Shown here: positions 10,209 through 19,084 of the stretch, one piece after another
Position numbering within the stretch: the stretch's first letter is position 1
Layout of the letters: each line of letters opens with the position of its first letter
Assembly: GCA_903900775.1 (NCBI GenBank)
Contig: CAIUOD010000001.1
Span: 1-49,147, forward strand
Direction: 5' to 3'
DNA: 49,147 bases
From: Candidatus Adlerbacteria bacterium
GTDB taxonomy: Bacteria > Patescibacteriota > Minisyncoccia > Phycocordibacterales > SBAW01
Notes under the pieces: generated by a model
What the model was told of the DNA's origin: nothing
Database searches by the model: none
What the model saw: the letters and a program-made list of their open reading frames with translations, nothing else
Translations under genes and position numbers: made by a program

Positions 10209-11429
10209 TTATTGTTTGAAGGCGTTCATGGGAATGCTGGCGGCCAGATTGGGCAGAAGATTGTTATAGAGCGCGATGCCGAACCACGCCCAGTTGTCGT
10301 CGTAGTACGAGAGCGACTTCTTCCACTTATCGGCACCCGGGTCGTAAAGGAAAACAAGTTTTTGGCTATAGACGTCTTGCGCCAGGTTGGGTGCCGCGAG
10401 CATGAAATAACCCACAGTGCCCCCATACATGGCAGGGGCCTCAGAGGCGATTACCACCGTGCCGTCATGGGTGTACGTTGACCCGAGTGTGTGGTTCTCG
10501 CTCCATTGCGAAGAGAGGAACGAAAGCATGTTGAGTGTGGTGATGTCGCGCGGATCTTTGAACCATGCCCAATCAAGCGCGAGATGGTACGGCACCCGGA
10601 GCGCATCGAAGCCGAAGTTGGTCGTATCTGCGCCGCCCGGTATCGCGATGAGTGCGCCGGTTGCGCGGTTAATTTCTACCCAATCGGGCGGTAGATTCGC
10701 GCTCAGTTTTTTATCGAGCGTCGAGGAAATACTTTTCTGCAAGACGGTGTAGGAGCTGTCCGCTAGTTTGCTCCACGGATGCGCCGGGTCGACGAGTGCA
10801 AAAATGCGATACGCCGCCGGATTGAGATAGGAGGGATTGATTGCTGCGTAGGTATTCCCTGAAGTTGTCTCAATATTGTCGGCGGTGAGGTAGGGGGTGG
10901 GGCCAACCTCGACAACTTCTTTGTTCCAAATATCCCCGATAATGCCACGCGCAGAGTCGAGATATTTAGGATCTTGCCAGCGCGCGTACGCAAAAACGAG
11001 CGAGAGAGCGATATCGGTATCGGCATCGCTCGCGCTTGTTTCGCCACCCTGAGAGATGAGCACGCCGTAGGAGCCGTCTGGTTGCTTACCCCACAGCCAG
11101 GCAAAGAGATGGTCGCCGGTGTGGTAGATGTTGGTCTGGGTCCAGTGCCACGCGCCATCAAATGTCTGTTTGTCGCCCATCCACACGGCGCGCAACATGG
11201 TGTAACTCTGCCCCTCGGAGGTAGTGACGTTGCCGCGCTGTGGGTCTAGCGTGCGGTAGCTACCCGCTTCGACATATTCATTTTTATAGGAGTACCACGT
11301 GGCGTTGAGTAGTTGCACCGGGGAGAAGATAATCGGCACATTGCCTCGGCCGCTCTCTAAATACAACACTGCACCAGCGATGAGCAGGGCAAAGCAAAGA
11401 AACACCCAGCCGAGTAATCGGGTCACCAT
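10209..11429 (-). CDS. Membrane-anchored glycoside hydrolase family 8 (BcsZ-like endoglucanase)
   Basis: N-terminal TM; TSEGQSYTMLRAVWMGDKQTFDGAWHWTQTN; SASDADTDIALSLVFAYARW; RVPYHLALDWAWF as in GH8 proteins. Confidence 0.87.
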   Translation of the reverse strand: MVTRLLGWVFLCFALLIAGAVLYLESGRGNVPIIFSPVQLLNATWYSYKNEYVEAGSYRTLDPQRGNVTTSEGQSYTMLRAVWMGDKQTFDGAWHWTQTNIYHTGDHLFAWLWGKQPDGSYGVLISQGGETSASDADTDIALSLVFAYARWQDPKYLDSARGIIGDIWNKEVVEVGPTPYLTADNIETTSGNTYAAINPSYLNPAAYRIFALVDPAHPWSKLADSSYTVLQKSISSTLDKKLSANLPPDWVEINRATGALIAIPGGADTTNFGFDALRVPYHLALDWAWFKDPRDITTLNMLSFLSSQWSENHTLGSTYTHDGTVVIASEAPAMYGGTVGYFMLAAPNLAQDVYSQKLVFLYDPGADKWKKSLSYYDDNWAWFGIALYNNLLPNLAASIPMNAFKQ

Positions 11430-11443
11430 TGTTGTTCTATAAT

Positions 11444-11626
11444 TTACCTATGTCGAGTAAACATTCTGGCGAGAAGTTGGCGCCCAACCAATAGGAAGCC
11501 GAACAGTCCCAGTACCACGGCCGCTGCTAATAGAGTTTGGATTTGCGCTGGCGCGAGATGCTCGCCCACCGCGTATATGTTGTCGGGGGCGACTTTAGTG
11601 GTGGTGAAAAAGAGTGATTCGCGCAT
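11444..11626 (-). CDS. Small single-TM protein of the polysaccharide locus
   Basis: 60 aa with one C-terminal TM (TLLAAAVVLGLFGFLLVGRQLL); located between GH8 and GT2 on the same strand. Confidence 0.6.
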   Translation of the reverse strand: MRESLFFTTTKVAPDNIYAVGEHLAPAQIQTLLAAAVVLGLFGFLLVGRQLLARMFTRHR

Positions 11627-11636
11627 ATTTATTTTT

Positions 11637-12761
11637 TTATGATTGAGGTATAAAGGTCGTCCCCGTCTGGCGCTGTCTGAACACCCACACTTTCGAGAGG
11701 GTAAAGTTGGCTATGAAGGTGAACACGGTGGTGATGGCAAGTGCCACAAGATCGTACACGCCCACACCGACGAGGAAGTTCATCATCGCGACGTTAATCG
11801 TCAGCGAGACCGAGGTCATCGCATAGAAGCGCACCACTTCGCCCAGGGTTAGTCGCGTGCGCAGGCCGAAGGTCCAGTAGCGGTTAAGCAGGAGCGAGGA
11901 GACAGTGCCCACGAGGAACGAGAAGAGTTTGGCAATCGTCAAATGGTCGGCGAAGAGGGCGGTCGCGCGCGTGAGATAGAGATACGCGGTGACGTCGAGG
12001 AGTGTGTTGAGCACACCCACACTCATAAACTTGAGTGCCTCCTTGTGGGTCACCAGCCCGAGCTCGCCCCGATAGAGTTCGATCATCTCGGTAAAGGCGC
12101 GGAGGATGACAGTGAATTTTGCGCCGGTAGGAGAGCCGGCTTTGCGCGGCAAATGCGAAACAGGAACTTCTTTTACTGGAACCAATTTGCGGGTGAGGCG
12201 TATCAGTGTCTCGGCGCTTATCATCGCGCCTTTTGACTGCAGCGGTAGCGACTGCACCTCTTCGCGTTTAAATAGTTTAAAGGCGCAATCAATGTCGCGG
12301 ATCTTCAAACCGAAGAGTAGGCGATTGAGCCGATTCCAACCCCATGCATTGAGTAGGCGCATAAACGGGTCGCGGCGCGGCGCTCGATAACCAATAACCA
12401 CCGGGTACTCATCGAGATGTATCAAGAGATTTTGCAACTCGACGATATCAAACTGCAGATCCGCATCGGTGAAAAAGATGTACTCCATACGTGCTGCCGC
12501 AATGCCGGTCTTGAGTGCTGCGCCATAACCGCGATTGTGCGGATGATTTATGACGCGCACGACCGGATATTTGCGTGAGAAGTCTTCCGCTATTGACTGG
12601 GTATGGTCAGAGCTACCGTCGTTGACGACGATTATCTCGTACTCACCGACGTAGGGAGATTCTTCAACCGCGCGCATAGTATCGGTTATCGTTTGCCGAA
12701 TGTTTTCTTCTTCGTTGTAGGTAGGGAAGAATATGCTGAGCGATACTTTCTGTTGCTTCAT
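11637..12761 (-). CDS. DPM1-like GT2 polyprenyl-phosphate glycosyltransferase fused to GtrA-like membrane domain
   Basis: SIFFPTYNEEENIRQTI, EIIVVNDGSSDHTQ, FFTDADLQFD; C-terminal FMSVGVLNTLLDVTAYLYL...NFTLSKVWVF (GtrA). Confidence 0.88.
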   Translation of the reverse strand: MKQQKVSLSIFFPTYNEEENIRQTITDTMRAVEESPYVGEYEIIVVNDGSSDHTQSIAEDFSRKYPVVRVINHPHNRGYGAALKTGIAAARMEYIFFTDADLQFDIVELQNLLIHLDEYPVVIGYRAPRRDPFMRLLNAWGWNRLNRLLFGLKIRDIDCAFKLFKREEVQSLPLQSKGAMISAETLIRLTRKLVPVKEVPVSHLPRKAGSPTGAKFTVILRAFTEMIELYRGELGLVTHKEALKFMSVGVLNTLLDVTAYLYLTRATALFADHLTIAKLFSFLVGTVSSLLLNRYWTFGLRTRLTLGEVVRFYAMTSVSLTINVAMMNFLVGVGVYDLVALAITTVFTFIANFTLSKVWVFRQRQTGTTFIPQS

Positions 12762-12824
12762 ATTAAGCTTTATACGCGACAGAGATTAAAGTTGTCTGAA
12801 GCGGTAAGATTCTTGGAAACGAAA

Positions 12825-12851
12825 AGCGCCGCCCCAATATGGGGCGGCGCT
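12825..12851 (-). terminator. Intrinsic terminator downstream of the Fn3 gene
   Basis: AGCGCCGCCCC-AATAT-GGGGCGGCGCT followed on the minus strand by TTTCGTTT. Confidence 0.75.
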
Positions 12852-12873
12852 CTCGATATGTAGCTGATAATTG

Positions 12874-14313
12874 TTAGTGAAGTGTTATCGTCGCATCGAC
12901 ACTATCACCATTTTGTCCGGCGAAGTGATAGGTGTAGGTCCCGGGCGCGGTCGGTAGCGAGAGCGAGCCGGTGGAGAAGTTCCCACCGTTATCAGCGTGC
13001 GCCATTGCGACGGTGGTGCCATTCATGGTCACCGTTACGTTCTCCTCGTGTTTGAAGTTTCTGCCGCCGAAGTCAATGGAGCCGCCTGCGCTGAACGTCT
13101 GCCCGTTCTGGTCGATTGAGGCTGGCCCTTGATTTTGCGGTGGCGTTGTGGTCCCGGTTCCGCCCCCACCAGTACCACCGCCACCTAACAGCGCCTGTAT
13201 CTCATGCTCGAGCGTTGTCACGCGATTCTGGAGGTCGGTGATCTCATTCTGTAGTGTAGTCAGATCGGGAGTGGTCGGTGGCGTAGTCGTGCTTGTCTGT
13301 GTAGTCATGAACATCTGATCCGTCGAGTGCATAGTGTTGCCCGAGCCATCCATCGACCACACCTGCAAGTGATATGTCGTGTTGGGTGTGAGGCCGGTCA
13401 GACCGACCGAGTGGCTCATCACCTGGTTCGTATCTTTCGTTGTTGAGGCAGTATAGTTGTTAGCTGATATACCCCATGCAACTTGTGAGTCCGCATTTTC
13501 ATCGGTCGTCCACATCACAGTCGCGCCCGTATCGGTCGGTGTTATAACGATGCCCGATATTACCGGCTCGGTCGAAGAAGCCGGAGTGCTCGTTGCGGTC
13601 GTAGTACCCATGGCAGAGAGAAACGTCTGGTCACTCGAGCTAGCTATCCCGGGGTTTGTGCCGGAGAGCACTTGGAAGTGGTAGTCGGTGTTGGGACTGA
13701 GATCGGTAACCGTCATCGAGTGGTTGGTTACCAGATTGCTATCAACCACCGTTGCGGCCCCATAGCTGGGTGTGGTACCCCAGAGAACCTGCGAGGTTGC
13801 GGGCTGGTCGGTCATCCATGTTATGAGCACATTCGTGCCGCTTGGATTTGCCAAGATATTGGATATGACCGGCATACTACTCGTTGCCGTAGTCGTCGTT
13901 GCGGTGCTCGCCGCCGCCCCCGTCGTTAGGAACGTCTGATCGCTCGAAGTAGCGAGCGAACTCGAAGCATTTTCAGACATAACCTGGAAGTGGTAGAGAG
14001 TGCCGGGGAGCAGGGCCGCCAATGATAGCGAGTGGCTGGTTACCTCGGAGGTGTCTAAACTTGAGAACGTGTTGTAGGGCGTTGTTGTACCGTAGGCGAC
14101 CTGCGAGTTTGAAGGTTGGTCGGTTGTCCAAGTGACGACCGCCCCCGTGTCGCTTGGGGAGGCAGCTATTGCCGAGATGGCCGGCGCGGTCGAGGTCTCT
14201 GTGTCTGCCTGTGCGGCGAGCGGCAAAACGATACCTCCGGCTAATGCCGCCACCGCAGAGACGAGCAAGCCCCCGATGCTCAACACGATTCCGTTAATTA
14301 TTTTTCGTTTCAT
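12874..14313 (-). CDS. Secreted/surface protein with three fibronectin type III-like repeats, coiled coil and C-terminal beta domain
   Basis: Signal peptide; three repeats of VxxWTTDxPxxSQVxxGxxxxY...HSxxLxxLxPxTxYHFQVxS; coiled coil LQNEITDLQNRVTTLEHEIQALL then GGGGTGGGGTG linker. Confidence 0.8.
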   Translation of the reverse strand: MKRKIINGIVLSIGGLLVSAVAALAGGIVLPLAAQADTETSTAPAISAIAASPSDTGAVVTWTTDQPSNSQVAYGTTTPYNTFSSLDTSEVTSHSLSLAALLPGTLYHFQVMSENASSSLATSSDQTFLTTGAAASTATTTTATSSMPVISNILANPSGTNVLITWMTDQPATSQVLWGTTPSYGAATVVDSNLVTNHSMTVTDLSPNTDYHFQVLSGTNPGIASSSDQTFLSAMGTTTATSTPASSTEPVISGIVITPTDTGATVMWTTDENADSQVAWGISANNYTASTTKDTNQVMSHSVGLTGLTPNTTYHLQVWSMDGSGNTMHSTDQMFMTTQTSTTTPPTTPDLTTLQNEITDLQNRVTTLEHEIQALLGGGGTGGGGTGTTTPPQNQGPASIDQNGQTFSAGGSIDFGGRNFKHEENVTVTMNGTTVAMAHADNGGNFSTGSLSLPTAPGTYTYHFAGQNGDSVDATITLH

Positions 14314-14341
14314 AACTTTTTATTTTTTATTTGATAATAAC

Positions 14342-14389
14342 GCCGAGGGGGCTGTCCTAAATTTGTGTTTAGAGGACAGCCCCCTCGGC
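14342..14389. repeat. Perfect 17-bp inverted repeat upstream of the Fn3 gene
   Basis: GCCGAGGGGGCTGTCCT (14342-14358) and AGGACAGCCCCCTCGGC (14373-14389), 14-nt spacer. Confidence 0.9.
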
Positions 14390-14548
14390 TACACCATCAA
14401 TTCCTTCATTTGCATGTCCTCCCTTAACCTCGACCTCAATAATGCTGAAGGGCGGCGGCGCACGCGGTGCGCTCATCGACCGCTCGAGGCTTCAGTCATG
14501 CGGGCCACTATAACGGGGTGTTGCTGAAAGGCAGGTGAAGCACCTACG

Positions 14549-14577
14549 TTGATTTTTGAGAAAGTTAATGGTATAGT
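14549..14577 (+). promoter_or_regulatory. Sigma70-like promoter for the zinc-ribbon protein gene
   Basis: TTGATT - 17 nt - TATAGT just upstream of ATG 14586. Confidence 0.6.
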
Positions 14578-14585
14578 GCTCGTCT

Positions 14586-14939
14586 ATGAAGAATTTCAAG
14601 AAAGGCGGACATTTTGGGGCAGGGAATAAGTCGCATTCTTCTTTTGCAAAACCATTTAAACCATTCGCGCGGCATGGGGATGCTTCGCGCCCGGCAGAGA
14701 TGCACTCGGCCAAATGCGCGCATTGCGGCAAAATATGTGAAGTGCCATTTCGCCCCAACGGGAAGAAGCCGGTTTTCTGCAAAGATTGTTTTGTCCCCGA
14801 AAAAGGCGACGCTACCCCTCGCACGCCTTATCGGTCACAGCATATTGAGCCGCGCGGTGATGATCTAAAATCCCAGATCGAAATGCTCAATACTAAAATA
14901 GAAAAACTGATGCGTATGGTCGAAGCGCTCAATAAATAA
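14586..14939 (+). CDS. Small zinc-ribbon protein (CxxC...CxxC) with C-terminal coiled coil
   Basis: KCAHCGKICEVPFRPNGKKPVFCKDCF; resembles a zinc-ribbon family seen in CPR genomes. Confidence 0.75.
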   Translation: MKNFKKGGHFGAGNKSHSSFAKPFKPFARHGDASRPAEMHSAKCAHCGKICEVPFRPNGKKPVFCKDCFVPEKGDATPRTPYRSQHIEPRGDDLKSQIEMLNTKIEKLMRMVEALNK

Positions 14940-14970
14940 ATTTCACGTCGCATTTAGTAGGAGATTATTT

Positions 14971-16206
14971 ATGTACGATCTGATTGTTATTGGTGGTGGC
15001 CCTTCGGGGATGATGGCGGCCGGGCGCGCGGCCGAGCTTGGTAAAAAAGTTTTACTGCTCGAAAAAAATAAGTCGCTGGGCAAAAAATTAAAAATCTCAG
15101 GTGGCGGGCGATGCAATATCACCAACGCTGAATTTGAACTGCATCAATTTTTGCATGCGTATGGGAGTGCCGAGCCGTTTTTGTATTCCGCGTTCGCTCA
15201 ATTTGGCGTACAAGACACGTTTACTTTTTTTGAATCTCACGGCCTGCCGCTCGTGGTTGAGGCGCGCAAGCGCGCCTTCCCCCAAACGCAGAAGGCCGCC
15301 GATGTGTGCAGCACGCTTGAGGCGTATATGAAAAAAGGGCGGGTCGAGGTGCGCACGAGCGCCCCGGTTACTCGGATTGAAACGAACAGCGAGGGTTTAA
15401 TTGCGGCGGTTGTGGTGGGTGGCGAGGTGCTCCGCGCCCACTCGTTTCTCTTGGCGGTGGGTGGCGTTTCGCACCCCGAGACCGGTTCAACCGGCGACGG
15501 CTTCGCCTGGCTCAAAAAAATGGGGCACACCATTCACACGCCGACCCCCTCGGTGGTCCCGCTCGCTGTTAAAGAAGAGTGGAGCAAAGAGCTCTCGGGG
15601 ACTTCGCTTTCGTTTATGAAAATCACTTTTTTTATGGATGGCAAAAAGCAATTCGCACAGACTGGTAAAATTTTGTTCACCCACTTCGGGCTCTCGGGCC
15701 CGCTCATCCTCAATAGCGCGCACAAAGTTGCTGACTTGCTCCATAGCGGCCTCGTGACCGCGACCATCGACGCCTATCCGCATACCGACCTCGGTGCGCT
15801 TGAGAAAAAAATCATTCACGTTTTCGACGCGAATAAAAATAAAGAACTCAAAAACATTATCAAAGAATTTGTCCCGGACGACACGCAGAAGGGGATTGCA
15901 CTTCTCCTCGCGCAAGAGATGGATATCACCAAGCAAGTCAACAGTATTACTAAAGAAGAACGTAAAAAGATAGTACATCTATTAAAAGCGCTCCCGCTTA
16001 CCATTGTGGGGCTCATGGGTTTTGACCGCGCGGTCGTGGCCGACGGTGGGGTTTCCTTAAAAGAAATAGACACGCGCACCATGCGCTCGCGCAAAATCCC
16101 AAATCTTCTAGTAACCGGTGATCTGCTCAATATTCATCGCCCGTCGGGCGGGTTTTCGCTCCAACTGTGTTGGACGACCGGCTATGTGGCCGGGACGCAC
16201 GCATAG
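14971..16206 (+). CDS. HI0933/YhiN-like FAD-dependent flavoprotein
   Basis: DLIVIGGGPSGMMAAGRAAELGKKVLLLEKNKSLGKKLKISGGGRCNITNA; C-terminal GDLLNIHRPSGGFSLQLCWTTGYVAG. Confidence 0.92.
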   Translation: MYDLIVIGGGPSGMMAAGRAAELGKKVLLLEKNKSLGKKLKISGGGRCNITNAEFELHQFLHAYGSAEPFLYSAFAQFGVQDTFTFFESHGLPLVVEARKRAFPQTQKAADVCSTLEAYMKKGRVEVRTSAPVTRIETNSEGLIAAVVVGGEVLRAHSFLLAVGGVSHPETGSTGDGFAWLKKMGHTIHTPTPSVVPLAVKEEWSKELSGTSLSFMKITFFMDGKKQFAQTGKILFTHFGLSGPLILNSAHKVADLLHSGLVTATIDAYPHTDLGALEKKIIHVFDANKNKELKNIIKEFVPDDTQKGIALLLAQEMDITKQVNSITKEERKKIVHLLKALPLTIVGLMGFDRAVVADGGVSLKEIDTRTMRSRKIPNLLVTGDLLNIHRPSGGFSLQLCWTTGYVAGTHA

Positions 16207-16234
16207 CTCCACGTCTGCGTGTTTGATAAGATAG

Positions 16235-16777
16235 GTGAAACGAACGGTCGATATCAGACGTATTATAGAGTATAAGACTATGAAAAAATTCATCACCTCG
16301 CTGGTGTTTGTGCTCGTGTTCGCGATGTACGCTCTTTCGCAATATTTTAATAATTCGAGCACGCTCGCCTATACCGCTCCTGGTGCCACCCCGACCACGG
16401 CGGCAAATTCCCAGCCAGTTGCCCGAGTAGCAGCCCCTGTTTCCGTGCCAGTTTCAACTCCGGCGCCGACGACTGCGTCGAAGCCCGCAGGACAATATGT
16501 CGACGGCACCTACACGGGCTCGGTCGCGGATGCGTACTACGGCAAAGTGCAGGTTAAAGCAACTATCTCGGGCGGCAAATTGGCGGACGTTACTTTTCTT
16601 CAATATCCGAGCGATCGAAGCACCTCGCGCTTTATCAGTAGCCAGGCGATGCCAATGCTCACGAGTGAAGCGATACAGGCGCAGAGCGCCCAAGTAGACG
16701 CAGTCTCGGGAGCGAGCGACACCAGTGCGGCCTTCCGCGAGTCGCTCGGCGTGGCGCTTTCGCAAGCAAAAGGATAA
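16235..16777 (+). CDS. Extracytosolic FMN-binding domain protein
   Basis: Signal/TM N-terminus, Ala/Pro/Thr linker, YVDGTYTGSVADAYYGKVQVKATISGGKLADV; flavinylation-type motif VSGASDTS. Confidence 0.88.
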   Translation: MKRTVDIRRIIEYKTMKKFITSLVFVLVFAMYALSQYFNNSSTLAYTAPGATPTTAANSQPVARVAAPVSVPVSTPAPTTASKPAGQYVDGTYTGSVADAYYGKVQVKATISGGKLADVTFLQYPSDRSTSRFISSQAMPMLTSEAIQAQSAQVDAVSGASDTSAAFRESLGVALSQAKG

Positions 16778-16780
16778 AAT

Positions 16781-17527
16781 ATGAAAGAAACTCGCGACAT
16801 CATGGGTATGCCGGTGTCGATCGAGATAGCAGGCGTTCAGGCTGCACAAAAAAATTTCGATACGGCGTTCGATTATTTCGTGCACATTGACGAAACCTTT
16901 AGCACCTATAAGCCGGGGAGCGAAATATCCCGCATCAATCGCGGCGAAATCTCCGAGGCCGAGTATAGTGCCGAGATGAAGACAGTTTTTGCGCTTGCAG
17001 AAGAGACCAAGCAATTAACGCACGGCTACTTCGATATTCATACAGCCGATGGCATGATTGATCCCTTGGGTTTAGTCAAAGGTTGGGCTATTAATAACGC
17101 CGCTCATATGCTCGATGAGCTCGGCTGTAAAAATTTTCAGGTCGATGCGGGCGGCGATATTCAAACACGGGGCAAAAATGAAGAGGGCAATGAGTGGAGC
17201 GTCGGCATCCGCAACCCGTTCAATCGAGGAGAGATAATAAAAGTCATCTATCCGCGAGGCGCGGGTGTGGCGACTTCCGGCACGTACATTCGTGGCAAAC
17301 ATATCTACGACCCGCACTCGGGCGAGCCGGTTGTAACTCCTGTGCTCAGTCTTACTGTAGTGGGGCCCGATGTATACGAGGCGGATCGTTTTGCCACAGC
17401 GGCTTTTGCGATGGGCGAGCGCGGTGTCGAGTTTATCGAACAGCTAGATGGTTTTGAAGGGTATGCAGTAGACGAAAAAGGTGTCGCCACGATGACGAGC
17501 GGATTTACAAAATATACTTCGCAATAA
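16781..17527 (+). CDS. apbE: FAD:protein FMN transferase
   Basis: DIMGMPVSIEIAG, DETFSTYKPGSEISRINRG, DPLGLVKGWAINNA, VDAGGDIQTRG, AGVATSGTYIRGKHIYDPHSGEP. Confidence 0.92.
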   Translation: MKETRDIMGMPVSIEIAGVQAAQKNFDTAFDYFVHIDETFSTYKPGSEISRINRGEISEAEYSAEMKTVFALAEETKQLTHGYFDIHTADGMIDPLGLVKGWAINNAAHMLDELGCKNFQVDAGGDIQTRGKNEEGNEWSVGIRNPFNRGEIIKVIYPRGAGVATSGTYIRGKHIYDPHSGEPVVTPVLSLTVVGPDVYEADRFATAAFAMGERGVEFIEQLDGFEGYAVDEKGVATMTSGFTKYTSQ

Positions 17528-17530
17528 ACT

Positions 17531-19057
17531 ATGATACTGAAAAAAATTGACGATCTGTTGAACCGGGTGACCATGTACCGGCTGGCGGTCTACGAACTTG
17601 TTTTTTTGCTGGTCGTTGCGGGAATTCTCGGGCAGTTTGGCGTGATGCCCTATAGTCCCATTAACATCGCTTTTTCGGCTGTTTTTATTTTCGTCGTTTG
17701 TTGGATAACGAATACAATTTTTTCGTATTTTTTTGAAGTGCCGTCCAATCCCGAATCGACCTGGATTACCGCGCTTATCCTCGCGCTCATCATCACACCC
17801 ATCCACAATTGGCCGGATATGCAATTTTTACCACTGGCATTTTGGGCCTCGGCGTTGGCTATTGCCTCAAAATATATTTTAGCGGTGCGCGGCAAACACG
17901 TGTTCAATCCCGCGGCCGTAGGCGTCGCCATCACCGCCCTCGTGCTCGGGCTCTCGGCAAGTTGGTGGGTGGGGACGCCCAGCATGGTGCCGTTTGTACT
18001 CGTGGGAGGTCTCCTCTTGGTGCGCAAAATCCATCGCTTCGATCTCTTCTGGGCGTTTATCGGGATGTTTACGCTCGGGATGATCTACTTCGCGTTCGAT
18101 CAAAGCCTCGACCTCGTGCGTTCGCTCGAACAGTCGCTCCTCTATGCACCCGCATTTTTCTTCGCCACCGTGATGCTCACCGAGCCGGCAACGACGCCAC
18201 CCACGCGTAGGTGGCGGATGCTGTACGGTGCACTAGTCGGATTCCTTTTTCTGCCCAACGTGAGCGTCGGCTCTTTTTACTTCACGCCTGAACTCGCTCT
18301 TTTGGCAGGGAATGTCTTCGCATATTTCACGAGCCCCAAATATAAGCTCCAACTCAAGCTCAAAGATACCCGCCGTCTCTCTCCGGATGTATATGAATTT
18401 GCTTTTACTACCAACCGCCCCGTTCACTTTGAGCCCGGGCAATACATGGAGTGGACACTCGCACACGCTCACCCCGACAGCCGGAGCGTGCGGCGCTATT
18501 TCACCCTCGCATCTTCGCCGCGCGAGCGGGAGATGAAGCTCGGCGTCAAAATATATGAGCCCAAGAGCTCTTTCAAAAAAGCACTCCTCTCGATGCAGAG
18601 GGGGGATTTGCTCGTGGCCGCACAGCTAGCAGGCGACTTCACCCTGCCGCGCGATAAAAATAAAAAACTCGTCTTCATTGCGGGCGGTATCGGCATCACG
18701 CCCTTTCGGAGTATGCTTCAGCATTTGCTCGATGTGCGGCAAAAGCGTGATATTACGCTTTTTTATTCGAATAAAACGCCAGCCGACGCGGTCTATCGAG
18801 ACGTCTTTGATCGCGCGCGGCAAGAGCTTGGTATAAAAACCGTGTACGCATTCACGGCAAAAAATATGCCATTGCCGCCGGGCAGTATCCGGGCTATAGA
18901 CGCTGCCGCCATCGCGCACGAGGTCCCCGATTACCGCGACCGCACCTTCTACATCTCGGGCCCGCAGGCCATGGTTACAGCGTTTAGGAGTATATTACTG
19001 GAGATGGGGGTTGGGCGGGCGTACATCAAGACCGATTATTTCCCCGGTTTCGCATAA
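17531..19057 (+). CDS. RnfD/NqrB-like membrane domain fused to ferredoxin-NAD(P)H reductase-type FAD/NAD domain
   Basis: Polytopic N-terminus with HVFNPAAVGVAI and LTEPATTPPT; C-terminal RRYFTLASSP (FAD), VFIAGGIGITPFRSML (NAD), FYISGPQAMV. Confidence 0.88.
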   Translation: MILKKIDDLLNRVTMYRLAVYELVFLLVVAGILGQFGVMPYSPINIAFSAVFIFVVCWITNTIFSYFFEVPSNPESTWITALILALIITPIHNWPDMQFLPLAFWASALAIASKYILAVRGKHVFNPAAVGVAITALVLGLSASWWVGTPSMVPFVLVGGLLLVRKIHRFDLFWAFIGMFTLGMIYFAFDQSLDLVRSLEQSLLYAPAFFFATVMLTEPATTPPTRRWRMLYGALVGFLFLPNVSVGSFYFTPELALLAGNVFAYFTSPKYKLQLKLKDTRRLSPDVYEFAFTTNRPVHFEPGQYMEWTLAHAHPDSRSVRRYFTLASSPREREMKLGVKIYEPKSSFKKALLSMQRGDLLVAAQLAGDFTLPRDKNKKLVFIAGGIGITPFRSMLQHLLDVRQKRDITLFYSNKTPADAVYRDVFDRARQELGIKTVYAFTAKNMPLPPGSIRAIDAAAIAHEVPDYRDRTFYISGPQAMVTAFRSILLEMGVGRAYIKTDYFPGFA

Positions 19058-19084
19058 AAGATTAATCGCTTTTACACCACCGAT

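Noticed and set aside
12874-14313. Repetitive region considered as CRISPR or tandem DNA repeat
   Set aside because: Repeats are protein-level Fn3 domains with diverged DNA, not direct repeats with uniform spacers. No CRISPR-like array was seen in the window.
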